NCBI GenBank assembly: GCA_951812925.1
Contig: OX638370.1
Span: forward strand, 29,875,964 to 29,939,963
Length of the DNA: 64,000 nt
From: Calliopum simillimum
Lineage: Eukaryota; Arthropoda; Insecta; Diptera; Lauxaniidae
Direction: 5' to 3'
In this document: one piece after another, positions 12,322 to 24,010 of the stretch
Layout: every line of letters starts with the position of its first letter
Numbering within the stretch: position 1 is the stretch's first letter
The notes under the pieces: model-generated
Databases searched by the model: none
The model's input: only the letters and a program-made list of their open reading frames with translations
What the model was told of the DNA's origin: nothing
Translations under genes and position numbers: made by a program

Positions 12322-13059
12322 CGTAGGCTGCTCGATATATTTCTGGCTTAGGCAACACTAAGTGTTGCCAGGTGTAATCTGACATTTCTATTGGAAAGTT
12401 TGATATTTTTTAGCATAAACGTACTCAGAACGTTTTGACGTACGACCATCATTTGAGTTGTTTACAGTGACTTGAAAAAATCAATTTGGCAAAAAATGGA
12501 ATTAACTCGTGAACATTTTCGCGCGATCATTTTTCACAACTTACGACGTGGATTATCACGACAAGAGTGCATCGATGAACTTAAATCTTTGTATGGCAAT
12601 GAAGCACCATTCTATAGAACTGTGAAAAACTGGTTAAATGAATTCAATCGTGGTCGACGCTCGCTCAAAGACGAATTCCGTGAAGGTCGTCCTAAAACGT
12701 CTGTTGTGCCTGAGAACATTGATGCCGTGCGTGAACTAATAATGCAAGATCGTCATGTGACATACCGTGAGATAGAGCCGTCCTTGGACATTAGTTCCAC
12801 TCCAATACATTCGATTTTGCATGAACACTTAGTTGTAAAAAACGTTTGTTCTCGTTGGAAACCCCATAATTTATCAATTGCTTAAATGTTCAATGGAAAT
12901 TGATTTTCTTAACTCACTGTAAACAAAACAAATAGCACTTGTACATCAAAACGTTGTGAGTACGTTTATGCTAAAAAATGTCAAACTTTATTATATCGTT
13001 GCCAGATTTTAGCTATTGACATTAGTGTTGCCTAGGCCAGAAATATATCGAGCAGCCCG
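12322..13059 (+). mobile_element. Second mariner, 3'-gutted, about 0.74 kb
   Basis: Inverted ends GGCTGCTCGATATATTTCTG (left, preceded by CGTA) and the complement CAGAAATATATCGAGCAGCC (right, followed by CG) are flanked by TA at 12320-12321 and 13060-13061. The inner TIR part, GGCAACACTAA against TTAGTGTTGCC, also matches. It carries a transposase start but no catalytic domain. The sequence inside the right end reappears in the MITE at 16525-16693. Confidence 0.85.
12496..12885 (+). pseudogene. Mariner transposase N-terminal fragment (DNA-binding half only)
   Basis: Start ATG at 12496 (MELTREHFRAIIFHN); an earlier in-frame ATG at 12472 is probably leader. The 129 residues cover the two helix-turn-helix regions: LSRQECIDELKSLYG with VKNWLNEFNRGR, the GRPKTSVVPENIDAVR AT-hook-like linker, then VTYREIE...STPIHSILHEHL. 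It ends at SRWKPHNLSIA, the equivalent of the mariner WVPHEL linker, and a stop follows at once. The whole D,D34D catalytic half is missing compared with about 345 residues. Such a product could still bind TIRs and act as a competitor, but expression is not shown. It belongs to a different mariner lineage from the one at 1704-2627. Confidence 0.88.
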
Positions 13060-15737
13060 TATTTGTGAACAATAAATTGTACGAATACTATTCTGACAGC
13101 ATTCTATAGAAAATTTTTAGAGCTATAAAATTGTGGGCCAATATTTTTCTGCAAAAGTTACCGTTAGCGAGATATTTGCTAAAAAGTGATTTTTCCAACC
13201 TTTGACCTTGAATAACTTTTTATGCAAACACAATTTTGCAATGGACTTTTCACAATTTATTTTTCATGCAGTAATAAGGATTATTCAGGTAAAAAATTAT
13301 GTTATTTAGAATTATTTCGCAGAAAATTTCTTATTTTCCTAGTCTTAAAAAAAATGTATAAGGACAAATCTACTTGGTAAATATCGGGCGGTAAGCTGCA
13401 ATGAAAATACAAACTTTCTTCGCCAAATTTTCTTGAAGTTATCCAAACTTTTCGATTTTTACTGAGGCGGACCGGTTAAATTTCCTTCCATAAAAATCGG
13501 CCCATCGCACAATGCGTTGGCCCATGGACAAAAATCAAAATTTTTTGTGACTTGAACTAACAATATTGGTATTAATCGACAGGTAATTGCATCAATAAAA
13601 TAAAAACAAAATATTTAGGGGAAAGACTCAGTTTTGGCTACGCTGTGACACTTCAAAGTTGAGATATTTTTCAAAAAAAAAAATCATGTTTTGTTCATTT
13701 CGTTTTGGGTTCTCTTAAGCAAATAATTATCAACAATTTGTGTTTTGAATAAACTAAGTGAGGTAAAGTTTTTTATTATGAATAATATTTAAGTAAATAA
13801 ATAGAATTAAAAAATTTTAGAAAATATATAATTTAATACATATTGTAGTGATTTTAATACATGATTTTATCAAATGAAAAACTTCAGAAATTGATAAATT
13901 TCGATGAAAGAAAAAAAAAAAAAAAAAATCCTATAAAAAAGTGCCGTTTTTTTTTTAATCTACTAGCACAGATTCTATATAATCAGGAACTGCAAATAAC
14001 TTTTCCTACAAATATTTTTTTTTTTTTTTTTTTTTTAAATGCTTAAAATAAAAAATTTGGATAAAATATAAAAATTTATGTTGACAAGCTTTTTTGTTTT
14101 TATTTACACAAATGGTCTCAAAAGTACAAAAAACACTATTTCTACTGCGTATATTTCATTTGTTATATTAAACATTACTTTTTCATCATCGTTATATATG
14201 GGGCTTAAGAAAATCGTCCTAAACACCTGGTTTTTAGCAAAACTATAAAGCTTACAACAAATCTGATGTCATTTTTGAGTTGAGCGACCCCAAATTATTT
14301 ATAGTGCCATCGATATCCAACCACTCCTTTTATTTTTGACCATTTTTTGTATGGGCTCAACGCACTGTGCATTGTAATCGGTATATAACCGAAATGGTTT
14401 ATCACTGTTTGTACCGGGTTTTTTCTTCCCCAAATATCCCCAGTATGAATTTTTAGTCCTAAATATTGTTTCCCCAAAAATGTTCTTTTCTCAAATACCG
14501 CGAAACAAACCGTCACACAGTGCACATAAATAGAGCCCCCAACACTAATAAACGTTAACCAATTTTGACAAAATTTTGCACTGTGATACTTTTTGTTAAG
14601 ATGAGATGAAAAAAATGGGCGTGGTCCGCTTTTTTTTAGACCTACTCCCAGTATAAAAGTGTGAATCGGGTGATTCACTTGGAGGTTTTTTATAAAATGA
14701 AGAAGATTACCATTTTAAATGCTTTTTGACTTTTTAAGATCGGATAAGAAACGTTAAAGTTATAGCAGATATAACTTAAAACAAAAGTGAAATATTTCAA
14801 CTTGGGAGAATCGCTGATTTTAGAAAGCAAAAAAGAAGACTTTTACTGAAAAATATTTAATTTAAAAACTATACAATTAAAAAAACTGAATTTTAAGTTT
14901 AAAAATGCTTTTTAATCTTTTCAGATCGGTTAAGAAACAAAAAAGTTATAGACGTTAATTAATATCAAGCATTTACAATTTTGGCACTCGCTCGTTTTAG
15001 AAAACGAAAAAAAAAAACTCTTAAAAACTACGTATCTCGGTCAATCTTTACGCTAGAAAGATGTTTAAAAATCAAAAATGTGCAGAATTATATCAGCTTG
15101 ACTTATTGCTAGGAATTTATTTTTTGTCCGATGAATAGTTTTTATATGATTTGTCAAAAAATTACTTTTTTGATCTTTAATTCCCAAAAAGGGGAGTTAA
15201 ACACCCCGTAGAGCAGTGGACTCCTTTTTGTAAAATGACTATGGTCCAATAAACAACTGTACCAAGTTTCAAGTCCGAAGCAATTTGTTCCTTTTAGATA
15301 TTTAATTTTACTATACTAAGCATATAAATTATATATAGAATTTTAATCGAGGTCACTTTAGAAAATTAACGAAAACCCAAAATGGGGCACATTGTGGCAG
15401 CTTTTTTTTATTTGCTTGTTAATTGTACTTACCTCTTTTAGTTTTAATCTAAACAACATGGGGTTTTGCATCGTTTTTTTTATGGTCTCCCAAAGCTTAC
15501 TTTAGAATTCACAAATCAGCAAAAAAACATATACCTATGTCCAATAAAGTAATTGTAAAGAAAAGATTAATGTCAAAATCTGTTCAAAAACTGCTTTATC
15601 AAATGTCATTTATTCCCAATAAGTTAGTTTGAATTAAGGTTTTTAGTAGCACTGCTCTTTTTTCAATTTTAGAATCATAAAACGAAATTTATTTTATTTG
15701 TGTCATTTACAAAAATTTAAGTTTACTGGGCTCATAT
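13060..15737. other. Gene-less AT-rich stretch
   Basis: Homopolymer runs dominate (for example 13914-13928 and 14014-14036). A minus frame of 127 codons at 14295-14678 is the longest; its composition is not obviously low complexity, but I recognise no domain and the flanks look repeat-derived. Nothing else is identified. Confidence 0.4.
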
Positions 15738-15741
15738 AACT

Positions 15742-16277
15742 CGCCGGTGCTTACGAAGACTATCTCTTCTTTAAATGCGGACAAGAAAATCTTTTTTTTG
15801 AAATTGCGGCGAAAAAAATCTTTTTTGTAATATGCGGATAAGAAAATCACTTTTTATAAAATGCGGAGAAGAAAATAACTTGTTACAAAATGCGGGGAGG
15901 AAAATAACTTATTACAAAATTGGAGAAGAAAATAACTTATTACAAAATGCGGCGAAGTAAATCTCTTTTTACAAAATGCGGCGAAGAAAATCTCTTTTTT
16001 AAAAATGCAGCGTAAAAAATCAAATTTTTTCGAAAAAAGGAATAGGAAAAATTTCTCTGAAAAAATAAAATAAATAAAGAGATTTTCTTCTTCGCATTTT
16101 GTAAAAATTGATTTTCTTCGCCGCATTTTGTAAAAAGTGATTTTCTTCGCCGCATTTTGTAAAAAGTGATTTTCCTGTCCGCATATTACAAAAAAGATTT
16201 TTTTCGCCGCAATTTCAAAAAAAAGATTTTCTGCGCCGCAACTTTCGGTTGGAAAATTTTCTTCGTAAGCACCGGCG
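15742..16277. mobile_element. Foldback element with subrepeat arms and 4-bp TSD
   Basis: The ends are inverted, CGCCGGTGCTTACGAAG and CTTCGTAAGCACCGGCG, flanked by AACT at 15738-15741 and 16278-16281. The arms consist of repeated units of about 30-35 bp (AAAATGCGGCGAAGAAAATC and variants) pointing inward from both sides, so most of the 536 bp can fold on itself. No coding capacity; the minus-strand frames rich in Phe and Lys are shadows of the subrepeats. The arrangement resembles FB-type foldback elements, although those have 9-bp duplications. Confidence 0.75.
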
Positions 16278-16331
16278 AACTATGCCATTAAAATATATTT
16301 TTTTTTTAAATTTCAATTAGTTTAAGTACAC

Positions 16332-16409
16332 TTAACCCTTTCGACCCGGCTGGGACAATATATCCCAATTAACATATATATATTGTCCCAGCCGGGTCGA
16401 AAGGGTTAA
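16332..16409. mobile_element. 78-bp palindromic mini-element between TTAA sites
   Basis: TTAACCCTTTCGACCCGGCT and the following bases (16332-16363) are followed after a short spacer by the exact complement ending AAGGGTTAA at 16409. TTAA at each end with CCCTTT inside is what a piggyBac-type miniature element looks like (TTAA duplication, CCC terminal bases). Arms of about 32 bp with a 12-14 bp loop make it almost entirely stem. Confidence 0.7.
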
Positions 16410-16524
16410 TAAAATGCTATCCTTGTTAGGTTTATATTTTAGACTTTAACTATGACCCTTTTGGTCGCACTCGTCACACTGTGCGTCAATCTGAGTTAAA
16501 AAGCAGTGGCTGTTTTGAGTTATA

Positions 16525-16693
16525 CGTAGGGCAGTATTTATGTTTCGGGAATTGCCAACACTAATGTAAATAGCTAAAATCTGGCAACACCATAATTAAG
16601 TTTGACATTTTTTAGCATAAACGTACTCACAACGTTTTAATGTACAAGTGCTATTTGTTAAGCCAGTTCCCGAAATATTAATAGTGCCCCTCG
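16525..16693. mobile_element. Short mariner-derived MITE
   Basis: TA flanks lie at 16523-16524 and 16694-16695. The ends CGTAGGGCAGTATTTATGTT and the complement of CGAGGGGCACTATTAATATT are imperfect inverted repeats. The interior, from GCCAACACTAATG to AGTGCTATTTGTT, matches the reverse complement of the 3' part of the mariner at 12322-13059, including TTTTTTAGCATAAACGTACT. It is a deletion derivative of a related element, 169 bp long. Confidence 0.75.
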
Positions 16694-16695
16694 TA

Positions 16696-19690
16696 CTGCG
16701 AAAGGCTGGTGAACCTCGCCGTTTTATTATTTTAACATGTCGAATTTTTTGCCACAGGTCATTCGTTGTGTCATTTGATGTCAAGTATTCAACCGTGGTT
16801 ACAGGCAAAAAAGACTCACACTTCATTTTCTGTGAATGCGGAAATGTGCGATTTGATTTTCAGTTATGTTGTCAGATTCCCAAGCTTATTTATGGCAGGC
16901 ATTGTATGCTGTGTTCCTCTCGCGATATCGTAACTAAAGACAAAATTTCAAGGCTGCGACACTTTTTTCGTTATATTCCATTTTATCTTGCAATCTTTGC
17001 AAGCTATTTTGATGAAATTCGGTAGGTACTTAGGTGCCGAATGTGAATATCATACACTAGCAAAACAGTTTTCTAATGGACTTTTATGATTTTGATAAAT
17101 TGGTTTTCTGCAATAATTTATAATATTTGTAATAATTTTTTTCTATAACTATATTTTTTTCCAATTCTCTAATTAAGTTTGAATAATTTTATATAACATT
17201 TCAAGACCTAAATATCACGAACAAAAAGATAACCAAATAATAATCAAAAGATAAGTGGAAAAAAATCTGATAAAAAAAAAAAAAAAAAAAATGTACAAAC
17301 AATTGTCATTACAGTACAAAAATATTCATTGTCAGCAACAATTGTTGTCGGCAAAGATCAAAAACGAAAAAAATCCATGTGGAAATCGGAAAAAGAAGAA
17401 AAAAAAAAACTCAAAAACTAATGGAAAAAAATGTGGAAAAAATGGCGCAAAAGCTAAACAAAATATTGCACAAGTTAACTGTGAAGCAACAGCAATAAAA
17501 AAGCAACAGCAACAGAAAGAGATAACAAGCCCAATGTGAAAAGATATTGTAGACAGCATAGCGTCATTCGAACGAGTGCAGTTGAATGATTGAGCGAGTG
17601 ATCGCCGCAGTTGTAGCCATGGTATTACAATTACAATTGGCTAAGCCTGCCACCACACACAAGCTTTTTTTGTTTTTTGACCGACCCCGGCAACAGTTGC
17701 AGGCACAGGCAATTGTTTTACGTAAAATATATCCATTTCTCCCTACTTTTCTGCATTATATGCCAATGATGATTATTTACCCTATGTGAGAAAAACAATG
17801 ATCTTGCTTGATGTTCTTCGACCATGATCACTTTGCGTTAAATCACTCCATTCCGTTGTTTTTTTGTATTTCTGCCGCCACTATCAAATGGCAACCCAAC
17901 CAACAAACCAACCGTAAAATGATCAAAGAATCTTCGCGCGCTGCTTGATCATCGGTGGTAGAGCGGTCGGTGATCAAGCGAGAATGATCGAACAAGTGAG
18001 CGCCGTCAAAAAAAAATTGGCGTACGTGCACAGTTTGCAAAGTATTCAATCAATTTGTAATCCCTGATCAAGTAATCATTGGTATCATTGGTAGATATAA
18101 CAAAAATATTGGTATATATTACAGAATATAAGTATATCATATGATATATTGTATTGCCTGTAAAAACTGTGACCATAATAATCTTTTTCATAAAAAATGT
18201 GCAGTTTTTGTTTCTTCAAAGCCACACAAATTTCTTAAAATGTTTATTAGGCCCATGTCAACAATACTTTTACATAATTGCATTATGTCGTTCAACTACC
18301 ACGATCATCATCATCAGCGCCATTGTCAACAAATCTACATCATTGCCTGCCATTATGGTTTTATAAATGTTCCAGCGCTTGTCATCAGCGCCACCATCAT
18401 CATCATCATCAACATCAAAACATCACCATCACCATATGTTTTATTGAGTTGTCTGTCTGTCTATCGACAATAAATCGACTTGATCAGCACGATCATTGTG
18501 CTTTGGTGTTGTTGCTGTTTTGCTGATCGTATTGCTTTCATCATGTCCATCATAATGTCTTGGACAAAGTTAGCCAATTCGCTTGTTGAAAAAAATCAGT
18601 TGAAAACAGTGTTGCTTTTGTTGTAAATTTGAGCACGTAATTGGCCCCAAGAAATTTGTATCAATTCGTCGATCGATCGTTTGCTTGAGCATTTTTTTTT
18701 TTCTTTTTTGAGCGCGTTCATTGCTTGCGGAAAACTGTGTGGCGGCTTCCCTTTTTTTTTTCTTGATGTCGTTTTTTTTCTGAAGTTTAGATGAACAGGA
18801 CAGTGGTGGGTTTTAAAATTTGAAGAATTTTTCAGTTATTTGGATGCTGGTGCTGATTACACTTGTTCAAGAGTTCTGAAAATTTATGCAGGACTTTGCG
18901 AGAAATATTTTTGTAGAAAACTTTCACCCTCTACATCCCACACAAATGTGTAATTTTTAACTTTTTCTTAAAAAGATATAAAAATTAACCCTAAAACAGG
19001 GGTATATTGAGTCAGTATGTACCACAGAAATATTTGCTGTACAATTTTACCACTAGTTGCTTAACACTAAAAAGTCGAAATATCATCTTGAAAGTCAAAA
19101 AAAAAAAAAAAAACGTCAATATCAATGAAGACCGTCCCACATTGCATCATTATCACATTTTTGACGCATTTTTCTTAAGCATTAGATTAACCCATTACAA
19201 TCCACTTAAAAAAAAAAAAAATATGTGATCAAAAACACCCATAAGGACAGGATATAAGAAACAGATTAAGAAATTCTAAAAAATTGTTCCTTGCGTGATT
19301 TCATGATGATCTTGGAGCAACAATATTATCCAAAATGGAGATTTTACAGTAGATTACAATATGGCTTTGATTTTAGTTTCGGATTATTAATTCTTTATAT
19401 ATATATTTTTTTTTGTGGGTGGGAAGGTTACAAAATGCTGAAGGCATCTTTGGAATACCCAAGCATTTCAAAGGACCGTCGTCCAATGGGTATGTGCTAT
19501 ACACTAAAAAACTTCCCCCTCATCATCAAAGAGCCCATTTTCTACCCCGGAACTACGGTTGTATTACTTCAGTGTAGAGGGCCCTTTTATCCTTTTGTAA
19601 ATGGTGCTCACTTTCCTGCGTCCAGGACCACCATTTTTTTTTTGCGATTTGCAGTCATGGCTTCATAGTTTTTTGGCTGTCCAGATCAAT
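16696..19690. other. Unique-looking DNA with a GATC-rich island, no gene seen
   Basis: Long A runs near 17270, 17398, 19097 and 19208. From about 17590 to 18690 GATC occurs about 14 times with CATCATCATCAGC-type runs at 18300-18430. Lys- and Gln-rich frames near 17255-17539 are low complexity. The long frame at 16648-17025 begins inside the MITE and is not credible. The stretch could hold regulatory DNA, but that is only inferred from composition. Confidence 0.4.
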
Positions 19691-19691
19691 T

Positions 19692-19870
19692 TTATTTGAG
19701 GATCTTTCCGACAAATGTCGGTATCAACCAGCAGTTCTGTTCGTTGCTAGTCATCTTATTTATAATGTTTTCGGGTGTTACGCTTCCAACAATGTCTTGT
19801 AGCCTTCTTCGCTTGTGTTGCCATCGCAAGCACAGAAGAAAGGTATGTTCAGCGTCGCACAGTGGTCTAT
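19692..19870 (-). pseudogene. LINE C-terminal fragment (R1-like)
   Basis: The minus strand reads CDAEHTFLLCLRWQHKRRRL, then DIVGSVTPENIINKMTSNEQ and VGKILK. This is the zinc-knuckle and tail region at the end of the reverse-transcriptase ORF in R1-like LINEs (C..AEHTF..C..W...R..L), which I recognise from the family and which recurs in altered form at 38177-38386 (DAEYTF.NC.NW). Only about 60 residues remain; no RT domain is next to it. The gap to the LINE at 22.7 kb suggests a separate 5'-truncated insertion. Confidence 0.7.
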
Positions 19871-20375
19871 AGAAAGGCGTTAGCCGGTCATAACTCCGAA
19901 AATTTTTGTGTCGAGAGTAATAATTTTTTTGCACAAATTTAAAGCAAAATATCTAGACAGCATATTTCAAGTACCAGAATATCAAGAAGTTCTTTGTTTT
20001 TGCGTATTAAACTTGATGAATTCAGAAAATGGTAATTTTTTCCAAAACTCTCTTAAAATATGTGAAAGTTTAAATGAGTGTATGTATCTTTAAAACTAAA
20101 TGATGTTTGCTCCTGAAATTTATGGTAAAAATAATTTGATCTATTTTCTGAAGATTTGCGAAATTAGATGCTAGTTTTATTAATATAAAAGGGATATCCG
20201 GTTCATCACAAAAAATCTTTAATTTTATTTCACAAATTCACGAAATTTGCACTCTGTGGATTGTAACTAAAAAGTTTTATGGAATTGCAACGGCTCGATC
20301 ATTTAAGTGTGAAATATGAAGTTCTTTGAAGGTTCTGTACATTTATCAGCTACCCCCTTCACACCGCTTTTAAGA

Positions 20376-20870
20376 CTACGATGAGCTTTTCTTCAGCAAC
20401 TTTTCTGTATTCTTGCAAAGCTCCAGTTTCGTAAAACTAATATGTAACAGCCAAACTGTTTGAGGTAAAGCAACAAAATTCGATATCTGAAATAGAATTT
20501 TTAGCATCAATTTATTTTTTGAATATAGGCGTGATGGGGTCAAGGACACGCCTTCCTCCCATATAACCAAAACTGGAAATCGCCATAACTTCTTAAATTT
20601 TTGAAGTACAAAAATAATATTAACTATCTGAGATAGTATTGATAGCATTAAGTCACTTCGTGAAAATGGACGTGATTGGGTCAAGGACACGCCCACCTTC
20701 CATACGGCCTGAAGTTTTAAATCACCATAACTTCGGGAATATTTCAAATAAAGCAATTATATTTGATGTCTGAGATACAATCAGTATCATCTAGCTTTTA
20801 GCTGAAAATAAGCCTGATCGGTTCAAGGACACGCCCACATTACATATAGTCCAAAATTGTTCGCTATTTT
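20376..20870. repeat. Tandem repeat, about 165 bp x 3
   Basis: Three degenerate units share GGTCAAGGACACGCC (near 20537, 20687, and as GGTTCAAGGACACGCCC near 20820), followed by an ATATAxCCxAAAxTxG-like segment and CGCCATAACTTC. Units are about 135-165 bp. The minus-strand open frame of 126 codons follows the repeat and is not a gene. Confidence 0.6.
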
Positions 20871-20901
20871 GTTTTCGAAAAATTTTATAATATATACATT
20901 A

Positions 20902-22269
20902 GGCCGGGTCAATTTGTTCGGGAGGCAAAAAATTGGCAAAGAGTATAGCAACAAAAAAATCTATGACAAATTCTAAAAAACTTTGCCCAAGAAACCATGG
21001 GTCTAAAATCAATATCGAGCCGCCGTAAATTGCGTTGAAGTTTTGTATGTAGTACTTTAAAATACAATGAGAAAAAGAAAAAATTCAAATTTTTTTACTT
21101 ATTTCATATCAAATTACACAGTCCTGCATGGGTTTTCCTCTCTAAGTTTTAAAAAGCGATTTCTATAGATTTAAGTGTGCTGATTACGAGAAAAATAGTG
21201 AAAAAATTCCAGCACGTCACAATTTTCAGTGATTTAAGTTTTACTTAAGTGCCTTTTTTGTATATACAAGACTACCACGCCTATACTGCTGGATGAATCA
21301 AAACCATATTTGCACCAGATGTTGCTTTGGTGGTCCAACACATTTATAAGAAATATGGAATCGATTGGACAAGGGGGTGTTGTACCCCTCATACAAAAAA
21401 AATCTCTATATAATTGAAAATTTCATTTGAGTCGCTCCTACGCCCGCACCAGTTGGTATATTGAAACCATATTAACACCATATATCCGCCTGATATTCCG
21501 ACAGATTTTCCTTGATAATAGGGGTAATTGAATGAAAGTACGGTGCGTTCGGTAAACTCTAACTAAATAAAACTCATTTCTACTCACTTTACCTGCATTA
21601 TGAAACTTGATATCTGTATGAATATTATGGATAGCAACTATCAAGATCGTACGGGAAGCACCAACAAAATATATGGTGCAAGAATGGCTTAAATATGTTG
21701 AGTATTTTAAGCGTGATATTGAAGAGTACGTAAGCACAAACGATTGAATTAATAAGTTTTCAAATGCTGCACAGACGAACAAGGGTACCCCTCTTAAAAT
21801 TACGAGAGTGCTTTTTAATGTATTTTTTGATGCTGAGCCCAAATCCGTTTACAGAATTGCTCTGTCACGTCCAAATTTTGAGAAAATTTAAAAAAACAGT
21901 GAAAAACACACGATTTTCCATTATTTTTGAGGTTATGAAAACTGGAATATCTCAAAATTCTGACGTGATGGAAAGAAACCAAGTTCAGATTCGTGATCAG
22001 GAGGTCCCAAACCACCATAATTGGCTTCAAAATTTAAGAGAGGAAAAAAAAGTGTCGAATTTGCAGGCCTGTGTTATTCAAAGTATTTGAATTTTTTTTT
22101 TTTCTTTTTTATTGAATTTTAAAGTACTTCATACAAGACTTCAACGCAATTTTCGGCGGCTTGATATTGATTTTTGTCCCATGGTTTCTTGGGTAAAGTT
22201 TCTTAGAATTGTTCGTAGATTGTTTTGTTGCTATACCTACTCTTTGCAGCAAAAGAATTTGACCCGGCC
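20902..22269. mobile_element. Long-TIR non-autonomous DNA element (TA flanks)
   Basis: Left end GGCCGGGTCAA at 20902, right end TTGACCCGGCC at 22269, with TA at 20900-20901 and 22270-22271. The inverted arms extend at least 190 bp with good similarity (CAACGCAATTT...CGGCGGC against GCCGCCGTAAATTGCGTTG) and weaker pairing to about 370 bp. The 0.6-kb centre has no recognisable protein; the 134- and 108-codon frames are not transposase-like. Confidence 0.75.
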
Positions 22270-22282
22270 TAATATACATATA

Positions 22283-22690
22283 TTTTTTTGAGAAAATTTG
22301 ATCCCAAATTTTGAATCAGCGACCCCCTAGCTACAATTTTGTCGTGATATGATTATTTTTAAAGAAAACTATCCACCATTTTGGAATCGCCATTTTGTTT
22401 TCAAAAAAATTGATCTCGAATTTTTAATCAGCGGTATCAAAAACCCCCGTAGCAAGAATTTTGTTATGGTATAAGCATTTTTAAAGAAAGTTGTCCGCCA
22501 TTTTGGATTCGCCATTTTATTTCAAAAAATTTGATTCTGAATTCGGAGCTAGTGACCTTCAAGGCCCCCTGACTATAATTCTGTCGTGATGTAAATATTT
22601 TTTAAGAAAACTGTCTACCATTTTGGATCTGCCGTTTTGATTCTTAAAAAATGGTTTCCAGATTTGGAATCAGGGACCCCAAAAACACAA
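22283..22690. repeat. Tandem repeat, about 135 bp x 3
   Basis: Three and a partial unit share ATCAGCGxxxxC, the TTTTGTCGTGATATGATTATT type, AAGAAAACTxTCCACCATTTTG and CGCCATTTTG. Units drift by about 20 percent by eye. The array starts right after the long-TIR element at 20902-22269. Confidence 0.6.
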
Positions 22691-22749
22691 AATCTGATAC
22701 TTATTAACTTTTATTAGCAATAACCAAGAAATACTTATGACCGACTAGA

Positions 22750-24010
22750 ATAGCATTCTAGATCACTGTGCGTCGTCTACTTTATGTGAGGTAGAAGTTG
22801 ACTTCACCAATACTCCTATTTACCCACTTGTCTAAGAGTAGTATGATTCGAGCTGTCCACTTTTCTCGGTTTTTTGCTGCAATCTGTCTTGTCATTGCTG
22901 CAATGTTTGCAGTATAAGCTCTTTTTGATCTAGAGGTGAGCTCTGTTGTTTCGATTCCCAGCTCCTTTTTTGCTCTCGAGCCAGTAAATCTATTGGGGCG
23001 TTTCCACTTATAACTATCACAGCTGGCTCGAACACAGTGTGATATGCCGAGGCTACCCTGAGGGCTGCTATTCTTTGAGCTGATGCCAGCACCTTTCTTC
23101 GAAACTCTGCTTTGAGTGCGTCTGCCCACAGCTTGCACCCATATAGAACGATGGTGTATCCCGTTGTCATAAGCAGGTTTCTTTTGCTCTAAGTTGGGCC
23201 ACCTATATTTGCCATTAATCTGTTGAGGAGGGCAGTTGCCTTGCCTGTTTTATTTACCGCATGTCGGATTTGTGCCCAATATGTTAACCGTGAGTCTAGT
23301 CTGACGCGCGTGTAGTTGACAGCCCTCTTTATGGTGCTTGTGTTTTTCCCGACTTGTAGCTCAACTTCTAAAGAAATATGCCTTTTCGTTAGAAGGAGTA
23401 GTTCTGTTTTATCTGTTGCAAGTTTTAGGCCATATAAATCTAGCCACAATTTTGTTCTCATCATCATCTGATTAAGCTTTCGCTGTGCTTCTTCTGTATT
23501 GCGAGCAGTTATTACAGCTGCGACATCAACTGCAAAGGCGAAAAGGTACATATCGTCTGGCATTTCGAATTTCAAGATAACATTATAGCTTATGTTCCAC
23601 AAGTCAGGTCCTATAATGGAACTCTGTGCAATGCCTGAAGTAACTTTGTTTCTTCTCTGGACGTGACAGGCGTCATATATATGTAAGTTCTCTGTTTTTC
23701 AAGTACTAAGCTGCGTAACATGTTTATCTAGTAAGTACATTGGTACTGTGAACCTGTTTTGAAGCGAGTCGATCAAATTCATCTACTTTGGGCTGTTAAA
23801 GGCGTTTCGCACATCTAGGATCGCAAGCAATACTACTCGTCTGGAATCATTATTTCCTGTCTATTCTGCTACTATTCTATGTACTACGTCTTGTACGTAT
23901 ATAGCCTTAAGTGACGATTTTCCTGATCTAAGCCCAAGCTGTCTATCCGAAAGGCCACCGGCTTCTTCTATGGCTGTGATCAGGCGTCGTTTTATCAGCC
24001 TTTTTACAAT
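22750..24010 (-). pseudogene. R1-like LINE reverse-transcriptase remnant
   Basis: Reading the minus strand from about 24000 downward, broken frames give ITAIEEAGGLSDRQLGLRSG, VLLAILDVRNAFNSPK, LWNISYNVILKFEMPDD, then ITARNTEEAQRKLNQ, YGLKLATDKTELLLLTKRHI, RLDSRLTYWAQIRHAVNK, LMANIGGPT, YGCKLWADALK and finally WTARIILLLDKWVNRSIGEV. These are consecutive blocks of an R1-clade LINE reverse transcriptase. The catalytic YADD is mutated to FAVD, several frameshifts and stops are present, and endonuclease and gag are absent, so it is a dead 5'-truncated copy. The plus-strand frames here are shadows. Confidence 0.88.

Noticed and set aside
16648..17025. 125-codon frame with Cys-rich segments
   Set aside because: It starts within the mariner-derived MITE and crosses its right end; the Cys spacing fits no zinc-finger pattern.
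22782..23602. Functional reverse transcriptase on the minus strand
   Set aside because: The YADD box is FAVD and the blocks are in different frames with stops, so it is a dead LINE copy.
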